Assembly: GCF_003323745.1 (NCBI RefSeq) | Contig: NZ_QOIL01000004.1 | Span: forward strand, 441,670 to 505,669 | Source of the DNA: Sphaerisporangium album | GTDB taxonomy: Bacteria > Actinomycetota > Actinomycetes > Streptosporangiales > Streptosporangiaceae | Length of the DNA: 64,000 nucleotides | Direction of reading: 5' to 3' | Shown: positions 26,119 to 34,592 of the stretch, one piece after another | Numbering within the stretch: position 1 is the stretch's first letter | How the letters are laid out: each line of letters begins with the position of its first letter | Program-made: the position numbers and the translations under genes | Notes under the pieces: model-generated | Database searches by the model: none | What the model was told of the DNA's origin: nothing | The model's input: only the letters and a program-made list of their open reading frames with translations

Positions 26119-27665
26119 CCACCACCATGGAGATCCGCGGGGTGCGCAAGCGGTTCGGGAACACCCAGGCGCTGGCCGGAGTCGACCTCACCCTGCGCGG
26201 CGGCGAGATCCTCGGCATCGCCGGGCCCAACGGCGCCGGCAAGAGCACGCTGACGAAGATCCTCTGTGGCGAGGAGTCGATGGACTCCGGCGAGATCCTC
26301 GTCGACGGGCGCCCGTGGAAGCCGGGAGACGTCTCCGACCCGATCGCCATCGTCCACCAGGAACCCCAGGTGTGGACCAACCTCACCCTGGAGGAGAACC
26401 TCCTGGTGGGCAACGAGGGCGCCTGGTGGCGGGCGCCGGTCGCGGGGGACGAACAGCGGCGCGTCCTCGAATCGCTGGGAGTGGCACACCTGGCCGACCA
26501 GCCGCTGGAACGGTGCACCCTCGCCGTGCGGCAGCGCGCGGAGATCGCCCGCGCCCTGGTCAGGTCGGCCCGGTTCTTCCTGTTCGACGAGCCGAACTCC
26601 GCCCTCACCGACGAGGAGTCCCACGCGCTCTTCGCCTTCATGCACGGGCTGGCCGACCAGGGCTACATCGTGGTCTTCATCTCCCACCGCCTGTCGGAGA
26701 TGGTCGCGCACTGCCACCGCGTCGTGGTGATCAGAGACGGCGTTCTCGCGGCGACCCTGACCGGGGACGCCCTCACCGAGCCGGCCATCGCGGTCGAGCT
26801 CGTCGCCGGCCAGACGCCGCGTACGGAGCGCCGCGTGGCCTCCCGCGCCGCCGACGGCGACGACTCCGCGCGCGTGCTGACCGTCACAGGGTGGACCGAC
26901 GAGCCCGGGTCCTTCCGCCCGCTGGACCTGGAGCTTCGCCGGGGAGACGTGCTGGCGGTCGTCGGCGTCGAGGGCTCGGGCGGGCGCGAGCTGGTGGCGA
27001 CCCTGGGCGGGCACCGTCCCGCGACCGGCGACGCCCGGCTGAACGGCGGGCAGGGCGCCAAGGCACTGCGGGAAAGGACCTCGTACCTTTCGGCGGACCG
27101 CCAGGAGATGCTCTTCCAGCACATGTCCGTGGGCGACAACCTCGTCCTCCGGCTCGGACGGCGCGAGATCTGCGGCCCGTTCGCCCGTCTGCGCCGCCGG
27201 GAGATCCGGTCGCGCTCCGAGCGGATGATCGAGCGGTACGCCGTGCGCACCTCAGGCCCGGACCAGAACCTGTCCGCCCTCAGCGGCGGCAACCAGCAGA
27301 AGGTCGCCATCGCGTCCGCCATGGCCACCATGCCCGAGGTGCTCGTCATCGAGGAGCCCACCCGCGGGGTGGACATCGGCAGCAAGGCCGAGATCTACAC
27401 CATGCTCAACGAGTTCGCCGCCGACGGCCGCGCCGTCGTCGTCTTCTGCACCGAGGCCCCCGAGGTCTTCGAGGTCGCCAACCGGGTGATGGTCCTGGAA
27501 GGCGGCCGGATCGTCCAGGAACTGGCGGTCGGCGACTACGACACCGTCGACGCCTTCGCGCACGCGCTCGCGCTGCTCGAAGGCGTCGAAACGACCCAGG
27601 ACCGGCCCGCGAACGGTCGCGCGACCCTCGCCGGCCCGTCCGATAGCACGGAGGAATCATCGTGA
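26115..27665 (+). CDS. ABC transporter ATP-binding protein, RbsA-like tandem ATPase
   Basis: 516 aa with two nucleotide-binding domains. The first has Walker A GPNGAGKST and Walker B FFLFDEPNSAL with VVFISHRLSEM, but its signature region reads ERCTLAVRQRAEIARAL. The second has the degenerate GVEGSGGRE in place of Walker A, a good signature LSGGNQQKVAIA, and VIEEPTRGVDIGSKAEIY. An asymmetric pair with a degenerate second P-loop is usual for RbsA-type importers. It energises uptake through the upstream permease. It starts and ends with four-base overlaps with its neighbours, so the operon is tightly coupled. Confidence 0.92.
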   Translation: MTTTMEIRGVRKRFGNTQALAGVDLTLRGGEILGIAGPNGAGKSTLTKILCGEESMDSGEILVDGRPWKPGDVSDPIAIVHQEPQVWTNLTLEENLLVGNEGAWWRAPVAGDEQRRVLESLGVAHLADQPLERCTLAVRQRAEIARALVRSARFFLFDEPNSALTDEESHALFAFMHGLADQGYIVVFISHRLSEMVAHCHRVVVIRDGVLAATLTGDALTEPAIAVELVAGQTPRTERRVASRAADGDDSARVLTVTGWTDEPGSFRPLDLELRRGDVLAVVGVEGSGGRELVATLGGHRPATGDARLNGGQGAKALRERTSYLSADRQEMLFQHMSVGDNLVLRLGRREICGPFARLRRREIRSRSERMIERYAVRTSGPDQNLSALSGGNQQKVAIASAMATMPEVLVIEEPTRGVDIGSKAEIYTMLNEFAADGRAVVVFCTEAPEVFEVANRVMVLEGGRIVQELAVGDYDTVDAFAHALALLEGVETTQDRPANGRATLAGPSDSTEESS

Positions 27666-29800
27666 CGACCTCGCCCCGCTGGCGCGTCGGGATGGACACG
27701 GGTGGGACGTTCACCGACCTCGTCGCGCTGTCCGACCAGGGACAGCTGCTGCTGAGGAAGGTCAGCTCCACCCCCCGCAACCCCTCGGACGCGGTGTTCG
27801 CCGCGCTGGAGCGCACCGGCCTCGACCTGACCGCCGACCTCGACGACTTCGTCCTCGGGACCACGATCGCCACCAACGCCGTCATCATGCGCCGCGGCGC
27901 CCCCGTCATCCTGCTGACCACGGCCGGGTTCGAGGACGTGCTGTACATCCAGCGCATCGACCGGCCCGGCCGGTACGACCTCCAGTGGGTCAAGGCCGAG
28001 CCCTACGCGCCACGCCGCACCACGGTCGGGGTGAGGGAACGGGTGCTCGCCGACGGGTCCGTACGCCTGGCGCTGGCGGACGAGGAGGTCGAACGGGTCA
28101 TCGAGGCCGTCGGCGGCCTGCTGGCCGGGCACGACGGCGCGGCCATCGCGGTCTGCCTGCTCAACAGCTACCTCAACCCCGAACACGAGCGCGCGCTGGC
28201 GGCGAAGCTGCGCGCGGCCTTCCCGCAGGTGGCGGTCTCGCTGTCCGGTGAGGTCGCCCCCGTGTGGCGCGAGTACGAGCGCACGGCCACCACCGCGATG
28301 GACGCCTACGTGAGCCCCATCGTCCGGCGGTTCGCGCGCACGCTCGCGACCGGCCTGGACGAGCGGGCCATGTCCGGCTGGCACGCGCTGATGAAGTCCA
28401 ACGGCGGCCAGGTGCCGCTGGAGCACTCCGCTGACCGTCCGATCGAGCTGGTCCTGTCGGGGCTGGCCGGCGGCATGATGGGCGGCGGCTACTGGGCGCG
28501 GGCGGTGGGCTCGGACAAGGCGGTCACCCTGGACATGGGCGGCACCAGCGCCGACGTCGGCGTGGTCGTGGACGGCCAGCTCCAGTACACCGGCCTGTTC
28601 GAGGTGGAGTGGGGCGTGCCCATCGCCGTCCCCATCATCGACGTGTCGACGATCGGCGCGGGCGGCAGCTCGCTGGCGTACGTGGGCAACGACGGGCTGC
28701 TGCACGTCGGGCCGGAGAGCGCCGGGGCCGATCCCGGCCCGGTCTGCTACGGCCGGGGCGGCACCCAGCCGACCGTGACCGACGCCAACCTGGTCCTGGG
28801 ACGGCTGCATCCCGACCACTTCCTCGGCGGAGAGCTCGCCCTGGACGCCGGGAGCGCCGAGGCGGCCGTCGGCGAGCTGGCCGAGTCGCTCGAACTCGGC
28901 GTCGACGCCGCCGCCGAGGCGGTGCTCACGCTCGCCGTGGAGAACATGGCCGGCGCCGTGCGGCTGGTCACCGTCGACCGGGGCCACGACTACCGCGAGT
29001 TCGACCTGGTCGCCTTCGGCGGCGCCGGTCCGCTCCACGCGGCGGCCATCGCCCGGCACATGCGGATGCGGCGGGTCATCGTGCCCCCGACGCCCGGCCT
29101 GGTGTCCGCCTTCGGGACGATCATCTCCGACCAGCGGGTGGACCGCAGGATGACGGCCGTCCGCCGGCTCGACTCCCCGGAGGCGACCGACCTGGCCGGC
29201 ATCCTGGCCGGCCTCGCCCGCGAGGCGCACGCGGAGCTGGCCGGGCAGCGCCGGGCCGACGCGACCGGTGACATCGTCGTCACGACCTACGTGAGCTGCC
29301 GGTACGTCGGCCAGAACTACGAGCAGGAGATCCGGACCTACCGCGGCCACCTCGACCGCTCGTACGAGACGGTGCTCACCGCGTCTCCCGGGGACCCGGA
29401 CCTGGACCGGCGCCTGGTGGAGATGTTCCACGCCTCGCACGCGCGCGTGTACGGGTACGACCTGCCGGAGCAGGCCGTCCAGAGCGTGTACGTCGGCGCG
29501 ACCGCCGTCCTCGCGGGGGGAGAGGTGAAGTTCGTCCCCTACGCGCGCACCACCCCGAACCCGCGGATCTCCACCAGGAGGGTGCAGGTCGGCGGGGGAG
29601 TCTGGGCCGACACCGTGGTCGTCGACCGCGAGGAGCTCCAGCCGGGCTACGCGCTGAACGGACCGGCGATCGTGGAGGAACCCAACTCCACCACCTTCGT
29701 CCCTCCCGGCTACCGCATGGAGGTCGACGGGACGTACTGCCTGATCATCGAGGCCGTCAAGGACCTCGGCGAGAGCCTCGACACGGGAGCGGACGCGTGA
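27662..29800 (+). CDS. Hydantoinase/oxoprolinase (HyuA)-family subunit A
   Basis: 712 aa from a GTG overlapping the ATPase stop. The N-terminal MDTGGTFTDLVAL is the actin-like ATP-binding loop. TTIATNAVIMRRGAPVILLTTAGFEDVL is the Hydant_A_N landmark. TLDMGGTSADVGVV and TIGAGGSSLA mark the Hydant_A domain, and the C-terminal ~150 residues form the conserved beta-rich tail. The family includes hydantoinases, 5-oxoprolinases, and acetone and acetophenone carboxylase subunits, all of which use ATP to activate a carbonyl or amide. It pairs with the next gene. Which of these reactions it performs is not decided by sequence. Confidence 0.9.
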   Translation: MTTSPRWRVGMDTGGTFTDLVALSDQGQLLLRKVSSTPRNPSDAVFAALERTGLDLTADLDDFVLGTTIATNAVIMRRGAPVILLTTAGFEDVLYIQRIDRPGRYDLQWVKAEPYAPRRTTVGVRERVLADGSVRLALADEEVERVIEAVGGLLAGHDGAAIAVCLLNSYLNPEHERALAAKLRAAFPQVAVSLSGEVAPVWREYERTATTAMDAYVSPIVRRFARTLATGLDERAMSGWHALMKSNGGQVPLEHSADRPIELVLSGLAGGMMGGGYWARAVGSDKAVTLDMGGTSADVGVVVDGQLQYTGLFEVEWGVPIAVPIIDVSTIGAGGSSLAYVGNDGLLHVGPESAGADPGPVCYGRGGTQPTVTDANLVLGRLHPDHFLGGELALDAGSAEAAVGELAESLELGVDAAAEAVLTLAVENMAGAVRLVTVDRGHDYREFDLVAFGGAGPLHAAAIARHMRMRRVIVPPTPGLVSAFGTIISDQRVDRRMTAVRRLDSPEATDLAGILAGLAREAHAELAGQRRADATGDIVVTTYVSCRYVGQNYEQEIRTYRGHLDRSYETVLTASPGDPDLDRRLVEMFHASHARVYGYDLPEQAVQSVYVGATAVLAGGEVKFVPYARTTPNPRISTRRVQVGGGVWADTVVVDREELQPGYALNGPAIVEEPNSTTFVPPGYRMEVDGTYCLIIEAVKDLGESLDTGADA

Positions 29801-31575
29801 GCACACGGACGGGCACGGACGTGGACAAGATCACTCTGACCCTGGTCCACCGCCAGTTGGTCAACACCTGCGACGAGATGGCCGTGTCCATGATGAGGAC
29901 CGCCTACTCGCCGATCTTCTCGGAGGGCCTGGACTTCTCCACGCTCATCCTCGACCGCGAGGGCAACCTCGTCGCCAACGCGGGCCTGAACCCGTCGATG
30001 CTCGGCGCGTCGCTGTACGCGGCGACCTGGATCGTGCGGGAGGTCGGTGCGGAGAACTTCGCCGAGGGCGACGTCTACATCCACAACGACCCCTACCGCG
30101 GCGGGTCGCACATGCCCGAGCACATGATGGTCATGCCGATGTTCGTGGACGGGGAGCTCGTCGCCTTCATCGGCAACATCGCCCACATGGCCGAGATCGG
30201 CGGCATGGCGCCCGGATCCTTCGCCGCCACCGCCACCGACGTCTACCAGGAGGGGCTCCGGCTTCCCCCGGTGCTGTTCTACAAGGGCGGGGAGCCCGTC
30301 AAGGACATCTGGCGGATCATGCTCGCCAACCACCGCACGCCCAACGACTCCTGGGGCGACCTGCACGCGATGTACGGGTCGCTCCAAGTCGGGCGGCGTC
30401 GCCTGGAGCAGCTCATGGAGGAGCGCGGCACCGACCTGGTGACCCGCGTGTTCAGCGGCATCCAGGACTACACCGAGGCCGCCCTGAGGGAGAACATCCG
30501 GGCGCTGCCCGACGGCGTCTACCACGGGATCGAGTGGTTCGACGACGACGGCATCACCTCCACCCCGCATGCGATCCGCCTGAGCCTGATCGTGGACGGC
30601 GACGAGATCATCTTCGACTTCTCCCGGTCGGACCCGCAGGCCACCGGGCCCATCAACGCGCCGTACGTCGTGACCATGTCCGCGTCGCTGAACGCGCTGC
30701 TGTACATGATCGGGACGGACCTGCCGGTCAACGCGGGCCTCAACCGGCCGGTGCGCATCGTCACCAAGCCCGGCACCATCTGCTGCGTCCAGCTCCCGGG
30801 AGCCTGCGTCGGCGGGCAGACGGAGTACCAGCCCCGGGTCATGGAGATGATCATGGGTCGGGTGCTCGGGCCGCTGCTGCCCGAGCGGGCTGCCGCGTCC
30901 AGCGGCAACACCTCGCTGAACTTCCTGTTCGGCGGCATCGACCCGCGGTCGGGCGAGTACTACGCCCACTACCACTTCGAGGCCACCGGCTGGGGCGGCC
31001 GGATGAGCACCGACGGCAACAACGCGACCATGCCTCCCCACGCGAACTGCCGCAACACCCCGGTCGAGATCTTCGAGCTGCGGTGGCCGTGGATCCACGA
31101 GAGCTACCGTCTCACCCGTGACGAGGTGGGGGCCGGACGGCTGCGCGGCGGCGCGGGTGTGGTGCGGGTGCTGGAGGTCGCCGCGGACACCATCTCCGTC
31201 AGCGCCCTGTCCGACCGGGCCCACCAGGAGCCGTGGGGCCTGTTCGGCGGGTCGGACGGCAGCCGCACCAGGATCGACATCAGCCCGGCGGGAAGCGAGG
31301 AGTTCGTCAGCTTCCAGGAACACTTCGGGCTGGTCAGCCCCACCAAGTTCACCAACGTCCGCCTGCACCGCGGCGACCGGGTGCGCCTGACGTCCCCCTC
31401 GGGCGCCGGCTACGGCCCCCCGGCCGAGCGTGTTCCCGACCTGGTGGCGCGGGACGTCCGCGAGGGCTACGCGAGCCCCGAGGAGGCGGAGTCGGTGTAC
31501 CGGGTGCGCCTGGACGCCTCCGGCGACGTCGACCCCGTGGCCACCGCCCGTCTCCGTGAAGGGACCTCCGCATGA
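29797..31575 (+). CDS. Hydantoinase B/oxoprolinase-family subunit B
   Basis: 592 aa from a GTG overlapping subunit A's stop. Opening motifs are LVHRQLVNTCDEMAVSMMRTAYSPIFSEGLDFS. VYIHNDPYRGGSHMPEHMMVMPMF carries the conserved Asp/His metal-site region, and GNIAHMAEIGGMAPGSF follows. Later NTSLNFLFGG and TDGNNATMP-type loops and PVEIFELRWPW match the Hydantoinase_B family. Together with subunit A it should form the catalytic complex for an ATP-dependent ring opening or carboxylation. Length is closer to hydantoinase B subunits than to the longer acetone carboxylase alpha chain. Confidence 0.9.
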   Translation: MSTRTGTDVDKITLTLVHRQLVNTCDEMAVSMMRTAYSPIFSEGLDFSTLILDREGNLVANAGLNPSMLGASLYAATWIVREVGAENFAEGDVYIHNDPYRGGSHMPEHMMVMPMFVDGELVAFIGNIAHMAEIGGMAPGSFAATATDVYQEGLRLPPVLFYKGGEPVKDIWRIMLANHRTPNDSWGDLHAMYGSLQVGRRRLEQLMEERGTDLVTRVFSGIQDYTEAALRENIRALPDGVYHGIEWFDDDGITSTPHAIRLSLIVDGDEIIFDFSRSDPQATGPINAPYVVTMSASLNALLYMIGTDLPVNAGLNRPVRIVTKPGTICCVQLPGACVGGQTEYQPRVMEMIMGRVLGPLLPERAAASSGNTSLNFLFGGIDPRSGEYYAHYHFEATGWGGRMSTDGNNATMPPHANCRNTPVEIFELRWPWIHESYRLTRDEVGAGRLRGGAGVVRVLEVAADTISVSALSDRAHQEPWGLFGGSDGSRTRIDISPAGSEEFVSFQEHFGLVSPTKFTNVRLHRGDRVRLTSPSGAGYGPPAERVPDLVARDVREGYASPEEAESVYRVRLDASGDVDPVATARLREGTSA

Positions 31576-31805
31576 GCTGGCAGGATCTGACCAAGAGCTG
31601 GCAGGACACCTCCGTCGACTACTGCGACGTGTGCGGGAACCTGCTGATCCACACGTACTGGGAGTTCGCCGACGGCGACGCCACCCTGCGGGCATGCCGG
31701 CAGGAGGACGAGGCGTTGTGGCACCGCCTCAAGGGCTTCCGGGCCGGCTACCCGCCGCCCGGCCACACGCCGCCGCCCGGCCTGGTGGCCGCCGCCCGCG
31801 AGTGA
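31572..31805 (+). CDS. Small CxxC protein, possible third subunit of the hydantoinase/carboxylase-like complex
   Basis: 77 aa, overlapping subunit B's stop by ATGA. YCDVCGNLL gives a CxxC pair, and a third Cys (LRACRQED) may complete a metal site. Aromatic residues (TYWEFADGD, LWHRL) and a Gly/Pro-rich tail follow. The position right after the A and B subunits resembles that of the gamma subunit in acetone carboxylase operons, and a zinc- or metal-binding accessory role is plausible (inference). It is far shorter than classical gamma subunits of about 170 aa. No homologue can be named from sequence alone. Confidence 0.7.
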   Translation: MSWQDLTKSWQDTSVDYCDVCGNLLIHTYWEFADGDATLRACRQEDEALWHRLKGFRAGYPPPGHTPPPGLVAAARE

Positions 31806-31858
31806 GGCCCGCGCAGTCGTCAACCGTCCCGTCTTTGGCGTTCTCATCGAGGAGAAAA

Positions 31859-32782
31859 ATGCCGACGCTAGTGAACCAGACCTACCGGCTGCCGTATCGG
31901 CACGACGTCCCTCCGAGCGGTGGGCGCTTCCCGGACGGCGCGAGCTTCCGCATCGAGATTCCCAGCGTGGAGGGCCCGTCGGTCTTCGAGGCGGCGCTGT
32001 CGGCCGCCGCGACGTACGGCGTCGTGGTGAACCGCGTGTCGCAGGGCTCGGGGGCCATGCTGCTCACCACCGCCGAACTGCGCGACATGGCCGCGCTGGG
32101 CGCCGAGAACGGCGTCGAGGTGTCGCTGTTCGTGGGGCCGCGCGAGTCGTTCGACGTGGGGGCCAACGCGCGCACTCCCGAGGGCGCGGGACGCGGCGGG
32201 CAACTGCGCGGGGTGCGCCAGCTCATGTACGGGGTCGAGGACGTCGTACGCGCCGTCGACGCGGGCATCCGCAGCTTCCTCATCGCCGACATCGGGCTGC
32301 TCGCCGCCCTGCGCGACCTGCAGCGGTCCGGCGACATTCCGGACGAGTGCGTGTGGAAGGTCAGCGTCTCCCTCGCCCCCTCCAACCCGGCGGCGCTGCG
32401 GGTGCTCGCGGACCTCGGCGCCTCCACGGTCAACGTCCCCTCGGACCTGACCTACGCCGACCTGGCCGACATGCGGGCGGTCACCGACCTCCCGCTCGAC
32501 CTCTACCTGGAGTCGTCGGACGCCCTCGGAGGAGTCGTGCGAGGCCACGAGATCGCCGATCTGGTGGCGATCGGAGCCCCGCTCTACGCGAAGTTCGGCC
32601 TGCGCAACGCCAAGGACGTCTACCCGTGCGGGGAGCAACTGCTCGACGACGCCGTGCGCAACGTCCGCGCCAAGGTTCACCGGGCGGCGGTCGCCCTGGA
32701 ATGGCTGGCCCGCTCCGGCAGCGAGGCCCTCCAGTCCAAGCCGCACGCGGCCGGGCTCGGCATCCCCCGCAGGGCGGCCTAG
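31859..32782 (+). CDS. U32-peptidase-like TIM-barrel protein
   Basis: 307 aa from an ATG with GAGGAG six bases upstream. Alternating beta/alpha segments (VVNRVSQGSGAMLLT, VEVSLFVGPRESF, IRSFLIADIGLLAALRDL, WKVSVSLAPSNPAALRVLADLGASTVNVPSDLT, LPLDLYLESSDALGG) read as a TIM barrel. Near the end LYAKFGLRNAKDVYPCGEQL recalls the U32 peptidase/UbiU-like fold. A conserved Cys in YPCGEQ may matter. It has no DHDPS-type Schiff-base lysine motif, so I do not call it the aldolase or dehydratase missing from a sugar-acid pathway. Its place between the hydantoinase-like genes and the dehydratase makes it a pathway protein of unknown reaction. Confidence 0.6.
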   Translation: MPTLVNQTYRLPYRHDVPPSGGRFPDGASFRIEIPSVEGPSVFEAALSAAATYGVVVNRVSQGSGAMLLTTAELRDMAALGAENGVEVSLFVGPRESFDVGANARTPEGAGRGGQLRGVRQLMYGVEDVVRAVDAGIRSFLIADIGLLAALRDLQRSGDIPDECVWKVSVSLAPSNPAALRVLADLGASTVNVPSDLTYADLADMRAVTDLPLDLYLESSDALGGVVRGHEIADLVAIGAPLYAKFGLRNAKDVYPCGEQLLDDAVRNVRAKVHRAAVALEWLARSGSEALQSKPHAAGLGIPRRAA

Positions 32783-32815
32783 CGTGACCGCCGGCCAGCG
32801 GGGGAGGCCCGGACG

Positions 32816-34546
32816 ATGACGCCGCCGTTGCGCAGCGCCGCGTGGTTCGACGGCGACGACGAGGTCGCCGTCGAGCACCGCGCCGCCCTCGGGTCGCTGG
32901 GGATCGCCGTCTCGCCCGGCGACCCCCGGCCGGTCATCGGCATCGCGCAGTCCGTCAGCGACCTCAACCCCTGCAACGAGGGGCTCCGCGACCTCGCCGA
33001 GGCGGTGAAGGAGGGCGTCCACGCGGCGGGGGGCATCCCGCTCGTGTTCCCCACCATCAGCCTGGGCGAGGACCTCATGAAGCCCACGGCCATGCTGTAC
33101 CGCAACCTCATGGCCATGGACGTCGAGGAGACCCTGCGGGCGCACCCCATCGACGGTGTGGTCCTGCTCGGTAACTGCGACAAGACGATCCCCGCGCAGC
33201 TCATGGCCGCGGCGAGCGCCGACCTCCCGGCGATCCAGGTCGCCGGCGGGTCCCGGCCGGTCGCGGTCTTCCGGGGGAAGCCGGTCGGCACGGGGACCGA
33301 CCTGTGGCGGCACTGGGACGAGTACCGCGCCGGGCGGATGAGCCCCGAGGACTGGGCCGCGTTCGAGCGCTGCCTGAGCTGCGGTCCGGGCGCCTGCAAC
33401 ACGATGGGGACGGCCTCGACCATGGCGCTGCTGGCCGAGTCCCTCGGCATGTCCCTGCCGGGGACGTCCTCCGTCCCGACCGGCGACCCGCGCGCCCGGG
33501 TGGGGGCCGAACGGGCCGGACGCCGCGTCGTGGCCATGGTGCGCGAGGGACTACGGCCCTCGGCGATCATGACCTCGGCCGCCTTCGACAACGCGGTCAC
33601 GGTGCTCGCCGCGATCGGCGGGTCCACCAACGCCGTCATCCATCTCTGCGCGATCGCCGGCCGGCTGGGGCTGCCGCTCCCCCTCGAACGGTTCCAGGAG
33701 CTGGGCCGGCGGGTGCCCGTCCTCGCCGACGTGTCGCCGTCCGGGCGGTACCTGATGGACGCCTTCGACCGGGCCGGCGGGCTCCCCGTCCTGCTCGCCG
33801 AGATCGCCGCCCATCTCGACCTGCGGACGGCGACGGTCACCGGAGGCCCGCTGAGCGACTACGTCTCCTCTGCCGGAGGGTCACCCCGGGGCGCGATCCG
33901 GACCCTGGACTCCCCGGTCCACGAGCGGGGCGGCATCGCCGTCCTGCGGGGCAGCCTCGCCCCGGACGGGGCCGTCCTGAAGACCTCGGCCGCGAGCCCC
34001 GCGCTGTTCCGCCACCGCGGCCCCGCCATCGTGTTCCGGGGATGGGACGACCTGCGGCGGCGACTGGACGATCCGGAGCTGCCGCTCAGCGCGGACACGG
34101 TGCTCGTGCTCACCGGTTGCGGACCCAAGGCCGTGCCCGGGATGCCGGAATGGGGGATGATCCCGATCCCCGCGCGCCTGGCGGCGGCCGGAGTGACGGA
34201 CATGGTGCGCATCAGCGACGGGCGCATGAGCGGCACCAGCTTCGGAACCTGCGTGCTCCACGTGGCGCCCGAGGCGGCGGCCGGAGGCCCGCTCGGACTG
34301 GTCCAGGACGGGGACATGATCGAACTCGACGTGGAGGCCGGTCTGCTCCACCTCGACGTCCCCGAGGCGGAGCTGGACGAGCGCCGCGGGCGCGCCGAAC
34401 CGTTCCGCACGCCGCACCTGCGCGGATGGCCCCGCCTCTACCAGGACCACGTGACCCAGGCGCCGGAGGGGTGCGACCTCGACTTCCTCCAGGCGCCGAC
34501 CCCCGAGCACCGCCGCTTCGTGGAGCCCGTCGTCGGGCGTTCCTGA
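32816..34546 (+). CDS. IlvD/Edd-family dehydratase, probably acting on a sugar acid
   Basis: 576 aa. Three cysteines in family positions should bind an Fe-S cluster: Cys53 (NPCNEG), Cys121 (GNCDKT) and Cys194 (GPGACNTMGTAST). SAAFDNAVTVLAAIGGSTNAVIHL and SDGRMSGTSFGTCVLH are further signatures. The family contains dihydroxy-acid dehydratase, phosphogluconate dehydratase and pentonate (arabonate/xylonate) dehydratases. With a sugar-type transporter upstream and a ketoglutarate-semialdehyde-type dehydrogenase downstream, an aldonate substrate is more likely than branched-chain amino acid synthesis. ATG follows GGGGGAGG. It makes a 2-keto-3-deoxy product if the assignment holds. Confidence 0.88.
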   Translation: MTPPLRSAAWFDGDDEVAVEHRAALGSLGIAVSPGDPRPVIGIAQSVSDLNPCNEGLRDLAEAVKEGVHAAGGIPLVFPTISLGEDLMKPTAMLYRNLMAMDVEETLRAHPIDGVVLLGNCDKTIPAQLMAAASADLPAIQVAGGSRPVAVFRGKPVGTGTDLWRHWDEYRAGRMSPEDWAAFERCLSCGPGACNTMGTASTMALLAESLGMSLPGTSSVPTGDPRARVGAERAGRRVVAMVREGLRPSAIMTSAAFDNAVTVLAAIGGSTNAVIHLCAIAGRLGLPLPLERFQELGRRVPVLADVSPSGRYLMDAFDRAGGLPVLLAEIAAHLDLRTATVTGGPLSDYVSSAGGSPRGAIRTLDSPVHERGGIAVLRGSLAPDGAVLKTSAASPALFRHRGPAIVFRGWDDLRRRLDDPELPLSADTVLVLTGCGPKAVPGMPEWGMIPIPARLAAAGVTDMVRISDGRMSGTSFGTCVLHVAPEAAAGGPLGLVQDGDMIELDVEAGLLHLDVPEAELDERRGRAEPFRTPHLRGWPRLYQDHVTQAPEGCDLDFLQAPTPEHRRFVEPVVGRS

Positions 34547-34592
34547 AGCTCTCGCGCGGTCTCCCGCCAACCGGACTCCCAAGGAAACAGCG

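Noticed and set aside
31859-32782. DHDPS-family 2-keto-3-deoxy-acid dehydratase/aldolase
   Set aside because: It would complete a pentonate pathway, but the Schiff-base lysine and Tyr motifs of that family are not visible.
32816-34546. Housekeeping IlvD of branched-chain amino acid synthesis
   Set aside because: The neighbours are a sugar-type importer and a semialdehyde dehydrogenase, with no other ilv genes nearby, so a catabolic dehydratase is more likely.
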